This document shows, piece after piece, positions 8,203-16,462 of a stretch of 64,000 bases of DNA. A model generated the notes under the pieces. It was not told where the DNA came from. It worked only from the letters and a program-made list of their open reading frames with translations, and did not search any database. Location of the stretch: assembly GCF_004349055.1 (NCBI RefSeq), contig NZ_SMKX01000034.1:1-64000 (forward strand), read 5' to 3'. A program made the position numbers and the translations under genes. The first letter of the stretch is position 1; every line of letters begins with the position of its first letter. Source of the DNA: Kribbella antibiotica. GTDB lineage: Bacteria; Actinomycetota; Actinomycetes; Propionibacteriales; Kribbellaceae.

Positions 8203-9342
8203 ATGACCCTGACCTTCCACTGGTTCCTGCCCACGTCGGGCGACTCGCGCAACATCGTCGGCGGCGGGCACGGCGCGGACGTCGTCCACCGGGACCGCCC
8301 GGTGACGACGCGCTATCTGCGGCAGATCGTCACCGCGGCCGAGGAGCTCGGTTTCGTCGGCGCGCTCACGCCGACCGGCCTGTGGTGTGACGACGCTTGG
8401 TTGTCGACGGCATCTTTACTCGACTCGACCGATCGGTTGAAGTTCCTGGTCGCCTTCCGGCCCGGGCTCCTCTCCCCCACCCTTGCCGCGCAGATGGCGA
8501 CCACGTTCCAGAACCAGTCCGGTGGCCGGTTGCTGCTCAACGTGGTGACCGGTGGTGAACCGACTGAGCAGAAGGCGTTCGGCGACTTCCTCAGCAAGGA
8601 TGAGCGTTACGCGCGGACCGACGAGTTCCTGGCGATCGTGCGCAAGCTGTGGGAGCACGGCGACCCGTTTGACTATGCAGGTAAGCATTTGCGGGTCGAG
8701 CAGGCACGGCTGGTGTCCGTGCCTGACCCGACGCCGCCCATCTACTTCGGCGGGTCAAGCGCCGCGGCGGGACCGGTCGCAGCAGCCCACAGCGACGTCT
8801 ATCTGACCTGGGGTGAACCGCCGGCCGCTGTCGCCGAGAAGATCGCCTGGATTCGCAAACTGGCCGCGGACGCCGGCCGTACTGTCCGCTTCGGCATTCG
8901 CATGCACGTCATCACCCGTGACACTTCCGAAGATGCCTGGCGCGAAGCTCGTCGACTGCTCGACGCGCTCCCGCCCGAGACGATCGCCCGGGTCCAGGAA
9001 GGCTTGCGACGCAGCGAATCCGAGGGTCAGAAGCGCATGCTCGCCCTGCACGAAGGCCGCCCCGAAGACCTCGAGATCTACCCGAACCTCTGGGCCGGCG
9101 TCGGTCTGGCCCGCGGCGGTGCCGGTACGGCGCTCGTCGGCAGCCACCGCGAAGTCGCCGACCGCATCAAGGAGTACGCCGACCTGGGCATCGACGAATT
9201 CATCCTGTCGGGCTACCCGCACCTCGAAGAGGCCTACTGGTTCGGCGAATCCGTCCTGCCGCTACTCGCCCGCGACGGCCGCTGGCAGCACCCCGCTGGA
9301 TCACAGTCCAACGGACAGAACGCCGTACCGTTTGCGGTTTAG
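8203..9342 (+). CDS. ssuD: FMNH2-dependent alkanesulfonate monooxygenase-like (LLM class, SsuD type)
   Basis: 379 aa, nearly the length of E. coli SsuD (381). Typical are the start TFHWFLPTSGDSRNIVGG, the FRPGLLSPTLAAQMATTFQN segment, LLNVVTGGEP and PPIYFGGSSAAA. SsuD desulfonates alkanesulfonates to aldehyde and sulfite using reduced FMN from a separate reductase (SsuE); no ssuE or ssuABC lies beside it. The 16-bp gap to the MHS transporter and the GGAG site make an operon likely. The stop codon overlaps the convergent potassium channel gene by 4 bp. Other LLM-class sulfonate/sulfone monooxygenases are an alternative. Confidence 0.82.
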   Translation: MTLTFHWFLPTSGDSRNIVGGGHGADVVHRDRPVTTRYLRQIVTAAEELGFVGALTPTGLWCDDAWLSTASLLDSTDRLKFLVAFRPGLLSPTLAAQMATTFQNQSGGRLLLNVVTGGEPTEQKAFGDFLSKDERYARTDEFLAIVRKLWEHGDPFDYAGKHLRVEQARLVSVPDPTPPIYFGGSSAAAGPVAAAHSDVYLTWGEPPAAVAEKIAWIRKLAADAGRTVRFGIRMHVITRDTSEDAWREARRLLDALPPETIARVQEGLRRSESEGQKRMLALHEGRPEDLEIYPNLWAGVGLARGGAGTALVGSHREVADRIKEYADLGIDEFILSGYPHLEEAYWFGESVLPLLARDGRWQHPAGSQSNGQNAVPFAV

Positions 9343-10448
9343 TCGTCGTTGTCGTCGGCGCCGGGGCGCTCGGCCCAGGGGGTTTCCTTGGCCGGGCGGA
9401 CGACGATGAGTTTGTCGCCAGCGGCCAGGACCGACACGTTGGCGTCGTAGTAGCGGTGGACCTTGCCGTCGCGGACGACTGAGACGACCCGGTCGGGCAG
9501 GGCCGACGGGGGCTTGCCCACCTCGCGGCCGAGAACCGGGCGCTCGGCGACCTCGAGGCCTTCGCCGTAGGTGAGGAGGTCCTCCATCACCTCGCCCAGG
9601 TTCGGGCTGACGGCAGACAGGCCGAGCAGCCGGCCAACGGCCTCCGACGAGGTGACGACCGCGTCGGCGCCGCTCTGGCGCAGCAACGGCACGTTGTCCT
9701 CTTCGCGGACCGCGACCACGATGTGTGCGGTCGGGTTGAGCTGCCGCACCGCCAAGGTGACCAGCACGGCGGAGTCGTCGCGATCCGTGGTCACGATCAC
9801 CTCGCGGGCCGTCATCACCTCGGCCCGGCGCAGCACCGTGCGGTTCGTCGCGTCACCGTGGAACGCGGCCATCTGATCGTTGCCTGCGTCACCGACCGCC
9901 TGCGCGCGCGGGTCGATCACCACGATGGTGTCGCGCTTGACCCCGTTGCTGAGCAGGGTCTGCACGGCCGCCCGGCCCTTCGTGCCGTAGCCGACGACAA
10001 CGACGTGGTCCTTCATGCGCTTCCTCCATCGGGTGTCGCGCATGATGCGGCGACCTTCATTGGCCAGGACTTCCAGGGTCGTGCCGACCAGTACCACCAG
10101 GAACGAGATCCGCAGTGGCGTGACGATGAAGGCGTTCACCAGCCGGGCCGACGGCGTCACCGGAGTGATGTCGCCGTACCCGGTGGTGGTGAGGGTGACG
10201 GTGGCGTAGTAGATGCTGTCGATCAGGTCGACAGAGCCGTCGTACGTGTCCTTGTAGCCGTCACGGTCGACCACCACGATCAGCACCATCAGGGTCAACA
10301 GTCCCAGCGCTACCAGCAACCGGCTGAAGAGCTGAAAGAGCGGCGAGCGTGTACTCGCGGGCAGGTTGACCAGAAGGCCATGCGGATTCCGACCGGGCAG
10401 GGATGGCACGGGACCGACCATATTGCACCGACGCCCGATCCACTGCAT
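9339..10448 (-). CDS. Potassium channel protein with RCK (TrkA-N/TrkA-C) domains
   Basis: 369 aa. Residues about 35-60 form TM1 (LLVALGLLTLMVLIVVV), followed by a pore loop with the selectivity filter TTTGYGD, then TM2 (AFIVTPLRISFLVVLVG): a two-TM MthK-like channel. The cytoplasmic part starts VVVVGYGTKGRAAVQTL (Rossmann GxGxxG, TrkA-N/RCK) and ends with an RCK-C domain (DRVVSVVRDGKVHRYYD ... LAAGDKLIVVRPA). RCK domains gate K+ flux in response to nucleotides, Ca2+ or c-di-AMP. ATG at 10448 is used; ATG at 10421 is equally possible. Either start overlaps the preceding GNAT gene by over 160 bp in another frame. Confidence 0.88.
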   Translation of the reverse strand: MQWIGRRCNMVGPVPSLPGRNPHGLLVNLPASTRSPLFQLFSRLLVALGLLTLMVLIVVVDRDGYKDTYDGSVDLIDSIYYATVTLTTTGYGDITPVTPSARLVNAFIVTPLRISFLVVLVGTTLEVLANEGRRIMRDTRWRKRMKDHVVVVGYGTKGRAAVQTLLSNGVKRDTIVVIDPRAQAVGDAGNDQMAAFHGDATNRTVLRRAEVMTAREVIVTTDRDDSAVLVTLAVRQLNPTAHIVVAVREEDNVPLLRQSGADAVVTSSEAVGRLLGLSAVSPNLGEVMEDLLTYGEGLEVAERPVLGREVGKPPSALPDRVVSVVRDGKVHRYYDANVSVLAAGDKLIVVRPAKETPWAERPGADDNDD

Positions 10449-11373
10449 GCGACAGGCTCTCGTGAGACAGCGCGACAGTGACCATCAGGTTGTCGCCGTC
10501 GTGGACGACCCGGGTCCGCATCCGCAGACCCTCGATCGTGCGTAGCATCGCCGCGTTCTCCGGCTGGACCACACAGACGGCCCGGTCGGCGCCCAGATCA
10601 CGTGCTGCGCCGATCACCTGGCGCAGCAACTGGCCACCCAGCCCACGCCCCTGCCAGCCGTCCTCAACCAGTACGGCGACCTCCATCGCCGTACCGCCGA
10701 GCTCTTCCCAGGGGGCGGCCGTGGCCATCCCGATCACGGCGCCGTCGACCGCAGCGACGACCGACACGCCACCAGCGGGCGCGGACAGGTGCCGGGCAGT
10801 GCGGGTGGTCAGCTTCGGCATCGGCACGTGATAGCGCCGGGTGCGGCTCTCGTGTGAGCAGCGCTCGTGCATGGCGACGACAGCCTCGGCGTCCTCGACA
10901 GATGCACGCCGCAACTCCGGTACGCCGCTGCCGGGGCGCGGGCCGTCGAGTACCGGCTCCTGCAACCGCTCAGCCAGTCGGGCAGCGATCTCGACCAGCA
11001 CATCGGCCCGGGCCCACTCGGCCGGCGTGTACTCGCCGAAGCCCTGGAGCGTGCCGAGCTCGTCGTCGACCGACATCGGGTCCTCAACCAGCCGCAGCAC
11101 AGCCCGCAGGTACCGCGTCGGGGCATCACTCAGTACGTCGGCCTGGCACGGCTTGACCGTGGTCCGGACGCAGCCGGCTTCGGTGACCAGAGCGGTCAGG
11201 TCCTCCGCGGACCAGCCCACCCCGGTGGAGACAACCAGCTCGTCGACAGCGCCGCTTTCGGCAGTGAAGACTTCCAGGCTCAGGATATTGATGTCGTCCG
11301 CACCACACCGTGCAGCGAGTTCGGCCAGTGCACCGGGCCGGTCGGCGAGTTCGGTCCTGATTTTCCAGAGCAT
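10261..11373 (-). CDS. ACT domain-GNAT acetyltransferase fusion
   Basis: 370 aa. Residues 1-70 are an ACT-like regulatory domain (IRTELADRPGALAELAARCG), normally an amino-acid sensor. After a linker, residues about 155-305 are a GNAT N-acetyltransferase with the acetyl-CoA loop EDGWQGRGLGGQLLRQVI (Q/RxxGxG/A). Amino-acid-gated protein lysine acetylation is known for ACT-GNAT proteins in actinobacteria; the same role here is inference. The last ~60 codons (after VTVALSHESL) are low-complexity and overlap the N-terminus of the channel gene. The ATG has a strong GGGAGGG site. Confidence 0.82.
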   Translation of the reverse strand: MLWKIRTELADRPGALAELAARCGADDINILSLEVFTAESGAVDELVVSTGVGWSAEDLTALVTEAGCVRTTVKPCQADVLSDAPTRYLRAVLRLVEDPMSVDDELGTLQGFGEYTPAEWARADVLVEIAARLAERLQEPVLDGPRPGSGVPELRRASVEDAEAVVAMHERCSHESRTRRYHVPMPKLTTRTARHLSAPAGGVSVVAAVDGAVIGMATAAPWEELGGTAMEVAVLVEDGWQGRGLGGQLLRQVIGAARDLGADRAVCVVQPENAAMLRTIEGLRMRTRVVHDGDNLMVTVALSHESLSHAVDRASVQYGRSRAIPARSESAWPSGQPAREYTLAALSALQPVAGSAGTVDPDGADRGGRP

Positions 11374-11463
11374 GCGGACGCCCTCCCTCGTGGAGCTTCG
11401 TCCTTCTACTCTGCGGGCGGCCTGTTGCCTCGCCGGGTCGCGAATGTTACGCCCGCGTCAACG

Positions 11464-11868
11464 CTACTTGCGTCGGATCACCTTGGGCAGGCGTGCACCG
11501 ATCCGCGGCCGGCGGGCGGCACGGGCCGCTGCGAGCTCGGCGGCGGACTCACGCTTGTCCAGGTCGGCATGCCGCAACAGCTCCGGGTACGTCGCCTGCG
11601 GGACCGGCGGATAGGTCGTCACGATCGCGTCGCCGGAGAAGACGAAGAAGACCGCCTGACCGTCCTTGATCACCTTGAGCAGGGATCCGTCACGAACCGT
11701 CAGCGCGTGCTCGAGAGCCTTCTTCCGCCCAGTTCGCCGCGCGTACGCCGCCTGAACCGCCTGCTGGGCCGGTTCGCGGCCGTGCTTGACCGCTTCGACG
11801 ACAAGCGGTCCGTAGCGCACGCCGTACTTGATCAAGTTCTTGGCCAATTGGCCTCGCCCAGCCGCCAT
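11464..11868 (-). CDS. Conserved hypothetical protein, leaderless
   Basis: 134 aa, basic at both ends (ends LPKVIRRK), no membrane segment or signal peptide. I do not recognise a named domain. The core LLKVIKDGQAVFFVFSGDAI looks like a beta hairpin; the first third is helical with YGPLVVEAVKHG. The start was placed at 11868 because a -10-like TAGGCT lies 7 bp upstream with no Shine-Dalgarno sequence, the pattern of a leaderless transcript; an upstream in-frame ATG at 11892 would precede the transcription start. Divergent from the F420 PPOX gene at 11915. Confidence 0.65.
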   Translation of the reverse strand: MAAGRGQLAKNLIKYGVRYGPLVVEAVKHGREPAQQAVQAAYARRTGRKKALEHALTVRDGSLLKVIKDGQAVFFVFSGDAIVTTYPPVPQATYPELLRHADLDKRESAAELAAARAARRPRIGARLPKVIRRK

Positions 11869-11914
11869 AATGCCGAGCCTACAGTGATCCATACAGCCCG
11901 TGAGGAGTATTCGA

Positions 11915-12364
11915 ATGCCTGGTCCGATGAGTCCTGCCGGCCGTGCGGCCTTTCTGGCCGCGTCCCACGTCGCGATCCTGTCTGTCGCCGGAGCCGACGG
12001 GCGGCCGCCGCTCTCGTCGCCGGTCTTCTACCACTACGAGCCCGGTGGCGACCTGACCTTCTTCACCAACACCCAAGGCCGGAAGACTCGCAAGGCCGAG
12101 CTGATCGCCGCGGCCGGAGCGGTGACCGTCACCGTGCAGACCGAAGACATGCCGTACAAGTACGTCACCATCGAAGGTTCGGTGGTGAGCTCCGGACCGG
12201 CGACTCCGGATGCGATGAAGAAGATCGCCGAGCGCTACATGCCGGCCGAGTATGCGGACGGTTTCGTGCAGGGTGAGTTCGCGCATCCGGAGTCCGCGCC
12301 GGTCCTCTACACCGTCCGGCCGCAGCGCTGGTTCAGCAGCGACTTGTCGGAGGAGCCTGCTTGA
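11915..12364 (+). CDS. PPOX-class F420-dependent enzyme
   Basis: 149 aa. Split-barrel PPOX fold with an N-terminus (RAAFLAASHVAILSVAGADG) and PPLSSPVFYHYEPGGDLTFF that match F420-dependent or flavin-binding TIGR03618-type proteins. KTRKAELI and PYKYVTIEGSV are the usual cofactor-contacting and strand segments. The GAGGAG at 11902-11907 lies 7 bases before the chosen ATG; the earlier in-frame ATG (11900) has none. Substrate unknown; relatives reduce biliverdin, quinones or small aromatic compounds. Confidence 0.82.
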   Translation: MPGPMSPAGRAAFLAASHVAILSVAGADGRPPLSSPVFYHYEPGGDLTFFTNTQGRKTRKAELIAAAGAVTVTVQTEDMPYKYVTIEGSVVSSGPATPDAMKKIAERYMPAEYADGFVQGEFAHPESAPVLYTVRPQRWFSSDLSEEPA

Positions 12365-12401
12365 GATGCGGGGGCTTCCTGCGTCAGGCACGATAGAGGC
12401 C

Positions 12402-13007
12402 GTGAGCTCACCCAATCCGCGCCGCCCGATCCTGCCGGGCAACAAGCTGTTCGAGTCGTTGCCGGGTGCTTCCGACCCGGCCGTCGTGACCGAAGTCGCG
12501 CACCGGACCGCCGAGCTGCTGGTGCGCGGGGTGCGGTCGTCCGAGGACGCCGAGGTGCACGCGCGAGTCGTGAAGCTGGCCGACGACTACGGTCTCGACG
12601 AGCTGGCCGAGTTGTGGTCCGACGCACCGTCGGATTCACTGCCGGGCGCCCTGTGGCGGCTGTACCTGCTGCGCTCCTGGGTGCACTCGAACGCCGACCA
12701 GGTGTCGCGCGAGTTCAGCACCGGCCGCAAGTATGCCGAAGTGCATGCCGTGGTGGCCGGAGTCGCCGAACCGCCCGGCCCGACCGAGGTGCGCGAGATG
12801 GTCGATGCCGTACTGCGAGGTGTCGCGACCGGGGACTTCGCCACCACGCTGGATCGTGCGGCCGCGTTCGCGCGGATCATCGCGACCGGCCGGGCCCATC
12901 TGGCCGACGACGGTCACGACGAGGTGCTGTCCGCGTCGAAGCTGGTCGAGATGGCCGATCAGCTGCAGACCGCGGCCCGCGCCGAGCGCGCCGGTCAACT
13001 CTGGTAG
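12402..13007 (+). CDS. Conserved hypothetical actinobacterial protein
   Basis: 201 aa, soluble, mostly helical. The N-terminus SSPNPRRPILPGNKLFESLP is followed by helical repeats (AEVHARVVKLADDYGLDELA; LWRLYLLRSWVHSNADQVS; ASKLVEMADQLQTAARAER). I recognise the general family as widespread in actinobacteria without a proven function. The GTG at 12402 is preferred because the preceding codons are not protein-like; an ATG at 12366, just after the upstream stop, is the alternative. It may be cotranscribed with the PPOX enzyme (37 bp apart). Confidence 0.65.
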   Translation: MSSPNPRRPILPGNKLFESLPGASDPAVVTEVAHRTAELLVRGVRSSEDAEVHARVVKLADDYGLDELAELWSDAPSDSLPGALWRLYLLRSWVHSNADQVSREFSTGRKYAEVHAVVAGVAEPPGPTEVREMVDAVLRGVATGDFATTLDRAAAFARIIATGRAHLADDGHDEVLSASKLVEMADQLQTAARAERAGQLW

Positions 13008-13059
13008 TTGCGCAGCACCCCTTGAAGTGTTATGGGTCTCGCGCGCCGAGATCTCAACA

Positions 13060-13088
13060 GGACAAGGGATTTGGGCACCGGTTACACT
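13060..13088 (+). promoter_or_regulatory. Sigma-70-type promoter for the structured RNA at 13095
   Basis: TACACT at 13083-13088 fits the -10 pattern TAnnnT, with AGGACA about 18 bp upstream as a weak -35 (4 of 6 bases). The predicted start is at about 13094, exactly where the long stem begins, which argues that the RNA starts with that stem. Confidence 0.5.
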
Positions 13089-13094
13089 GATGGA

Positions 13095-13179
13095 GGTGTC
13101 GGACCGGTGCAAGCCCCGGGTCCCAAATAAAGCCGCTACGAGCGGCCTCGCGCCGTGAGGCGCTTCCCGGTCCGGCACC
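13095..13179 (+). ncRNA. Candidate structured RNA (small RNA or 5' leader)
   Basis: The 5' GGTGTCGGACCGG pairs over 13 bp (one G-U) with CCGGTCCGGCACC at 13167-13179; after a small internal loop AAGC/GCTT adds four pairs. Inside are two short hairpins back to back: GCCGCT-acg-AGCGGC (13132-13146) and CCTCGC-gcc-GTGAGG. The left arm GGACC can instead pair with GGTCC at 13118-13122, so two exclusive folds exist. A promoter starts right before it, and a lipoprotein gene follows 32 nt downstream. It matches no riboswitch consensus I know; a leader switch or an independent sRNA is possible. Confidence 0.5.
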
Positions 13180-13210
13180 CCTAAACCTCTCCGGTGCTAA
13201 CTTCCGTCGC

Positions 13211-13930
13211 GTGAGGCTTATCGCAGGGCTCGTCGTCGCCGGTGTGATCCTGTCCGGCTGCTCGACCGCCGACTCCCAGGACATCCACACGAGCGGTATC
13301 AAGGCCGATCTCCGGGTCACCGTCACGGACTACCTCCCGGGCGCAGAGGCGGAGGCCCTTTTGCGCGTCGGCACGCTGACCTACGTCAAGCTCGGTAAGA
13401 ACGAATCGATCAGCGCCTCCGGAGCCGGCTCCACCCAGGAGTTGATGCGGAACAAGAGCCTCGGCGTCACCAACTACTCCACCCCGCTCAACGGCACCTT
13501 CAAGGGCGGCGACGAGATCACGTTCGCCCTGAAGCGCAATCCCGAGACGTCGGCGCCGAGCTCGACCGTCGTCCTGCCCGAGCGCCTGCAGCTGACGGCA
13601 CCGGCCACCGGGACGACGGCCTCCCGGACGTCGCCGATCACGGTGCAGTTCTACTCCGTGGCGCCGACCGCTCTGCCGACGACTGTCAGCTGGAGCGGCT
13701 CCTGCATCCAAGAGAGCAGCCTCCAGTTCCCGCCCGGCGCGACCGGCGGCAAGATCCCCGCCGACTTGATCACCCTGGCCACTGCCCCTTCTCCCGACCA
13801 GAGCAACACGAAGTGCACGATCCGGATCAGGGTCTTCCGGCAGACCAAGGGATCACTCGATCCCGCCTTCAAGGAAGGCAGCATCACCGCCGAGGCTCAG
13901 TCGTTCCGGGAGATCACGTCGATTTCGTGA
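13211..13930 (+). CDS. Secreted lipoprotein of unknown function
   Basis: 239 aa. An N-terminal signal peptide (RLIAGLVVAGVILSGCST) with lipobox LSGC gives a lipid-anchored cysteine at residue 17. The mature protein is beta-rich, with two cysteines (SGSCIQ and TKCTIR) that could form a disulfide. No named domain was recognised. The GTG start is the only one giving a complete signal peptide. The preceding structured RNA could be its leader. Confidence 0.75.
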   Translation: MRLIAGLVVAGVILSGCSTADSQDIHTSGIKADLRVTVTDYLPGAEAEALLRVGTLTYVKLGKNESISASGAGSTQELMRNKSLGVTNYSTPLNGTFKGGDEITFALKRNPETSAPSSTVVLPERLQLTAPATGTTASRTSPITVQFYSVAPTALPTTVSWSGSCIQESSLQFPPGATGGKIPADLITLATAPSPDQSNTKCTIRIRVFRQTKGSLDPAFKEGSITAEAQSFREITSIS

Positions 13931-13940
13931 ATGCTTAACG

Positions 13941-13973
13941 GTTACCTGTCGGCCTCTTGTCGGTTACCTTCCC
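13941..13973 (+). promoter_or_regulatory. PHO-box-like triplet of 11-bp direct repeats
   Basis: Three consecutive 11-bp units read GTTACCTGTCG, GCCTCTTGTCG and GTTACCTTCCC. Streptomyces PhoP binds direct repeats of 11 bp whose core resembles GTTCACC. The array ends 47 bp upstream of the secreted glycerophosphodiesterase start, a gene class known to be induced by phosphate starvation. Only units 1 and 3 match the core well. Confidence 0.5.
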
Positions 13974-14020
13974 CAGAGACGCTCAGCACGACCGTCTCTC
14001 CCCCCGGAAGGAACCCCTTC

Positions 14021-15799
14021 ATGCACCGCCTTCCCCGTGTGCTGCTGCCGCTTGCCCTGGTCGGCGGCTTGCTGCTGCCGACCACACCGGCCAGCGCCCA
14101 TCGCGGCAGTTTCGACATCCAGGGTCACCGCGGCGGCCTCGGCCTGACCGTCGAGAGCACGCTCGCGTCGTTCACCCGCGGGCTCGAGACCGGCGTCAGC
14201 ACCCTGGAGCTCGACGTACAGATCACCCAGGACGGGCACGCCGTGATCACCCACGATCGCAAGATCGGCGGGAACAAGTGCCGCGACACCGCGCCGTACA
14301 CGCCGAACGACCCGGAGTACCCGTACGTCGGGAAGTACATCAACACGCTCAATCTGAAGCAGGTCAAGCAGCTCGACTGCGGTTCGCTGACGCAGGCCGA
14401 GCACCCGGCCCAGCAGCCTGACCCTGGCGCGCAGATGCCGGAGCTGCGTGAGGTCTTCGCGCTCGTGCAGCGTTTCCACGCCGACGACGTCAAGCTGAAC
14501 ATCGAGACCAAGGTCGAGGCCGGTGCACCGAGCGAGACCGCGCCGCGCGAGCAGTTCGTCCAGGTCGTCGCTTCCGAAATTCGCAAGGCACGCATCAGCC
14601 GTCAGGTGACGATCCAGAGCTTCGACTGGGGCGCACTGATGCGGATGCGTCAGGTCGCTCCCGCGCTGCCGCTGGTCGCGCTGACCAACTACGACTTCCT
14701 GCAGACCGGCCAGCCCGGCAAGTCCCCGTGGCTCGGTGGCATCGACATCGACGACTTCGGCGGTGACCTGGTCAAGGCGACCAAGTCGTTCGGCGCCTCC
14801 GCGATCTCCCCGGTGCACGGCTTCCCGCAGAACGGGAAGGTCACCGACCCCGCCTACAAGCCGTACGTGACCGCGGCCATGGTGAAGTCGGCGCACAAGG
14901 CCGGGATGAAGGTCGTGCCGTGGACGATCGACGATCCGGCGACGATGCAGTCGCTGATCGACAAGGGCGTCGACGGGATCATCACGGACTACCCCGATCG
15001 GCTGCGCTCCGTCGTACGGGACAACGGGTTGCGGCTGCCGCGCCAGTACGACGCTCCCGCCGTACGGGCGTTGCCATCGGCGCATGCTCACAACGACTAT
15101 GAACACCGGCGGCCGTTGCAGGACGCGTTGGACCATGGGTTCAACAGCGTCGAGGCCGACGTCTGGCTGATCGACGGCGAGCTGCGGGTCGCGCATGACG
15201 AGCAGGACGCCAAACCGGGCCGCACACTGGAGAGCCTGTACCTGAAGCCACTGGCCGATCGGGTCCGCGCGAACCACGGCCAGGTCTACAAACACGGTCG
15301 CGACTTCCAGTTGCTGATCGACATCAAGAGCGACGGACCGTCGACGTACGCGGCGATCGACGCAGCGCTACGCAAGTACCGCGGGATCAGCACGATCTTC
15401 GCGAACGGGCGCACCCTCAAGGGTGCCGTCACCTCGGTCATCAGCGGCAACCGCCCGCTCGACGTCCTCAAGGCCCAGAAGATCCGGTACGCCGGGTACG
15501 ACGGCCGGCTGAGCGACCTGCGCTCGGGGATGCCGGCGTCACTGATGCCGTTGGTGAGCGACAACTGGACCAACAACTTCACCTGGACCGGGATCGGCCC
15601 GATTCCGGCCGCCGAGCAGGCGAAGCTGCGCGACATCGTCCAGACGGCACACCAGGCCGGCTACCGCGTCCGCTTCTGGGCCACCCCGGACACCCGCGGC
15701 GCCGCCCGCGAAGCCCTCTGGGCCGAGCTCGCGGCCGCCGGTGTCGACCATCTCAACACCGACGACCTGCACGGGCTGGAAGCCTTCTTCCGCAACTGA
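14021..15799 (+). CDS. Secreted two-domain glycerophosphodiester phosphodiesterase / PI-PLC-like protein
   Basis: 592 aa. Signal peptide: RLPRVLLPLALVGGLLLP followed by TPASAHR (AxA-type cleavage). The first domain, residues about 30-340, is GDPD: FDIQGHRGG (catalytic His-Arg), STLELDVQITQDGHAVITHD (metal-binding E and D, then HD), VVPWTIDDPATMQSLIDKGV. The second, about 360-590, begins SAHAHNDYEHRRPLQDALDH with SVEADVWLIDGELRVAHDE, the pattern of the PI-PLC-like/AIM6-like family with the same catalytic layout. Two phosphodiesterase barrels in one exported protein are unusual. A PHO-box-like repeat upstream suits a phosphate-scavenging role. RBS GGAAGGA fixes the start. Confidence 0.85.
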   Translation: MHRLPRVLLPLALVGGLLLPTTPASAHRGSFDIQGHRGGLGLTVESTLASFTRGLETGVSTLELDVQITQDGHAVITHDRKIGGNKCRDTAPYTPNDPEYPYVGKYINTLNLKQVKQLDCGSLTQAEHPAQQPDPGAQMPELREVFALVQRFHADDVKLNIETKVEAGAPSETAPREQFVQVVASEIRKARISRQVTIQSFDWGALMRMRQVAPALPLVALTNYDFLQTGQPGKSPWLGGIDIDDFGGDLVKATKSFGASAISPVHGFPQNGKVTDPAYKPYVTAAMVKSAHKAGMKVVPWTIDDPATMQSLIDKGVDGIITDYPDRLRSVVRDNGLRLPRQYDAPAVRALPSAHAHNDYEHRRPLQDALDHGFNSVEADVWLIDGELRVAHDEQDAKPGRTLESLYLKPLADRVRANHGQVYKHGRDFQLLIDIKSDGPSTYAAIDAALRKYRGISTIFANGRTLKGAVTSVISGNRPLDVLKAQKIRYAGYDGRLSDLRSGMPASLMPLVSDNWTNNFTWTGIGPIPAAEQAKLRDIVQTAHQAGYRVRFWATPDTRGAAREALWAELAAAGVDHLNTDDLHGLEAFFRN

Positions 15800-15810
15800 T
15801 AGAGCCTGCG

Positions 15811-16293
15811 TCAGAACTGCACCTGGTAGAGGTGAGCGGCCGGTACGACCCGAGCGCCGAGCCGCTCACCGACCTGAACCGGCCGCAACTGCATGCTTTT
15901 GAAGGTCGCCTGGAACGGCTGGATGTCCGGACCGCTCACCCGCACCTCGATCGCGTACCCCGGCGAGGTCTCACTCCACTTGTGATCCTGCACCGAAAGG
16001 ACATCCGCGAAGGCCGGGAAGCTGGCGTGCTCGATCAGCAGTGTGTCCCGCCGACCCTTCTTGGCGGTCCACCAGAACGAGAAACCGAAACCGCCCGCGA
16101 CAACTGTGCCGGACAGGGCTGGCAGCAGCATCCCCAAGGTCGCGCGGCCGATGACGAACGGGTAGACCACACACGCAACGGCAAGCAGCCCCGCGACCAC
16201 ACCGGTGATGACGGCATGGCGGTAGCGAGCCGGCGAAACCTCTGCCGGGCTCAGCTTGTCGTTCCCCGGCTGGTGCCACTGCTTCGTCGACAT
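15811..16293 (-). CDS. Two-TM membrane protein of unknown function, leaderless
   Basis: 160 aa. Two hydrophobic segments (HAVITGVVAGLLAVACVVYP and LGMLLPALSGTVVAGGFGFSF) at residues about 25-80 are followed by a soluble C-terminal domain of about 75 residues starting KKGRRDTLLIEH, rich in beta strand. No named domain recognised. TAATCT lies 6 bp before the ATG, so the transcript is probably leaderless. It is convergent with the phosphodiesterase gene, 11 bp apart. Confidence 0.7.
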   Translation of the reverse strand: MSTKQWHQPGNDKLSPAEVSPARYRHAVITGVVAGLLAVACVVYPFVIGRATLGMLLPALSGTVVAGGFGFSFWWTAKKGRRDTLLIEHASFPAFADVLSVQDHKWSETSPGYAIEVRVSGPDIQPFQATFKSMQLRPVQVGERLGARVVPAAHLYQVQF

Positions 16294-16462
16294 CCCAGCA
16301 GATTATCGGACGCAACCAACGCTTGGCCGACCTTTCGACTAGGCCTGAATCTCTGTGAGAGCAAGGATATCGCCGCCCTCCCGAAAGGCTCACTGCTGCC
16401 GCACAGCCCCGTTGCAGCTCGTCGACAGCTTGGCTGCCCGGAAACGAAGTAGGCTCGCCCGC

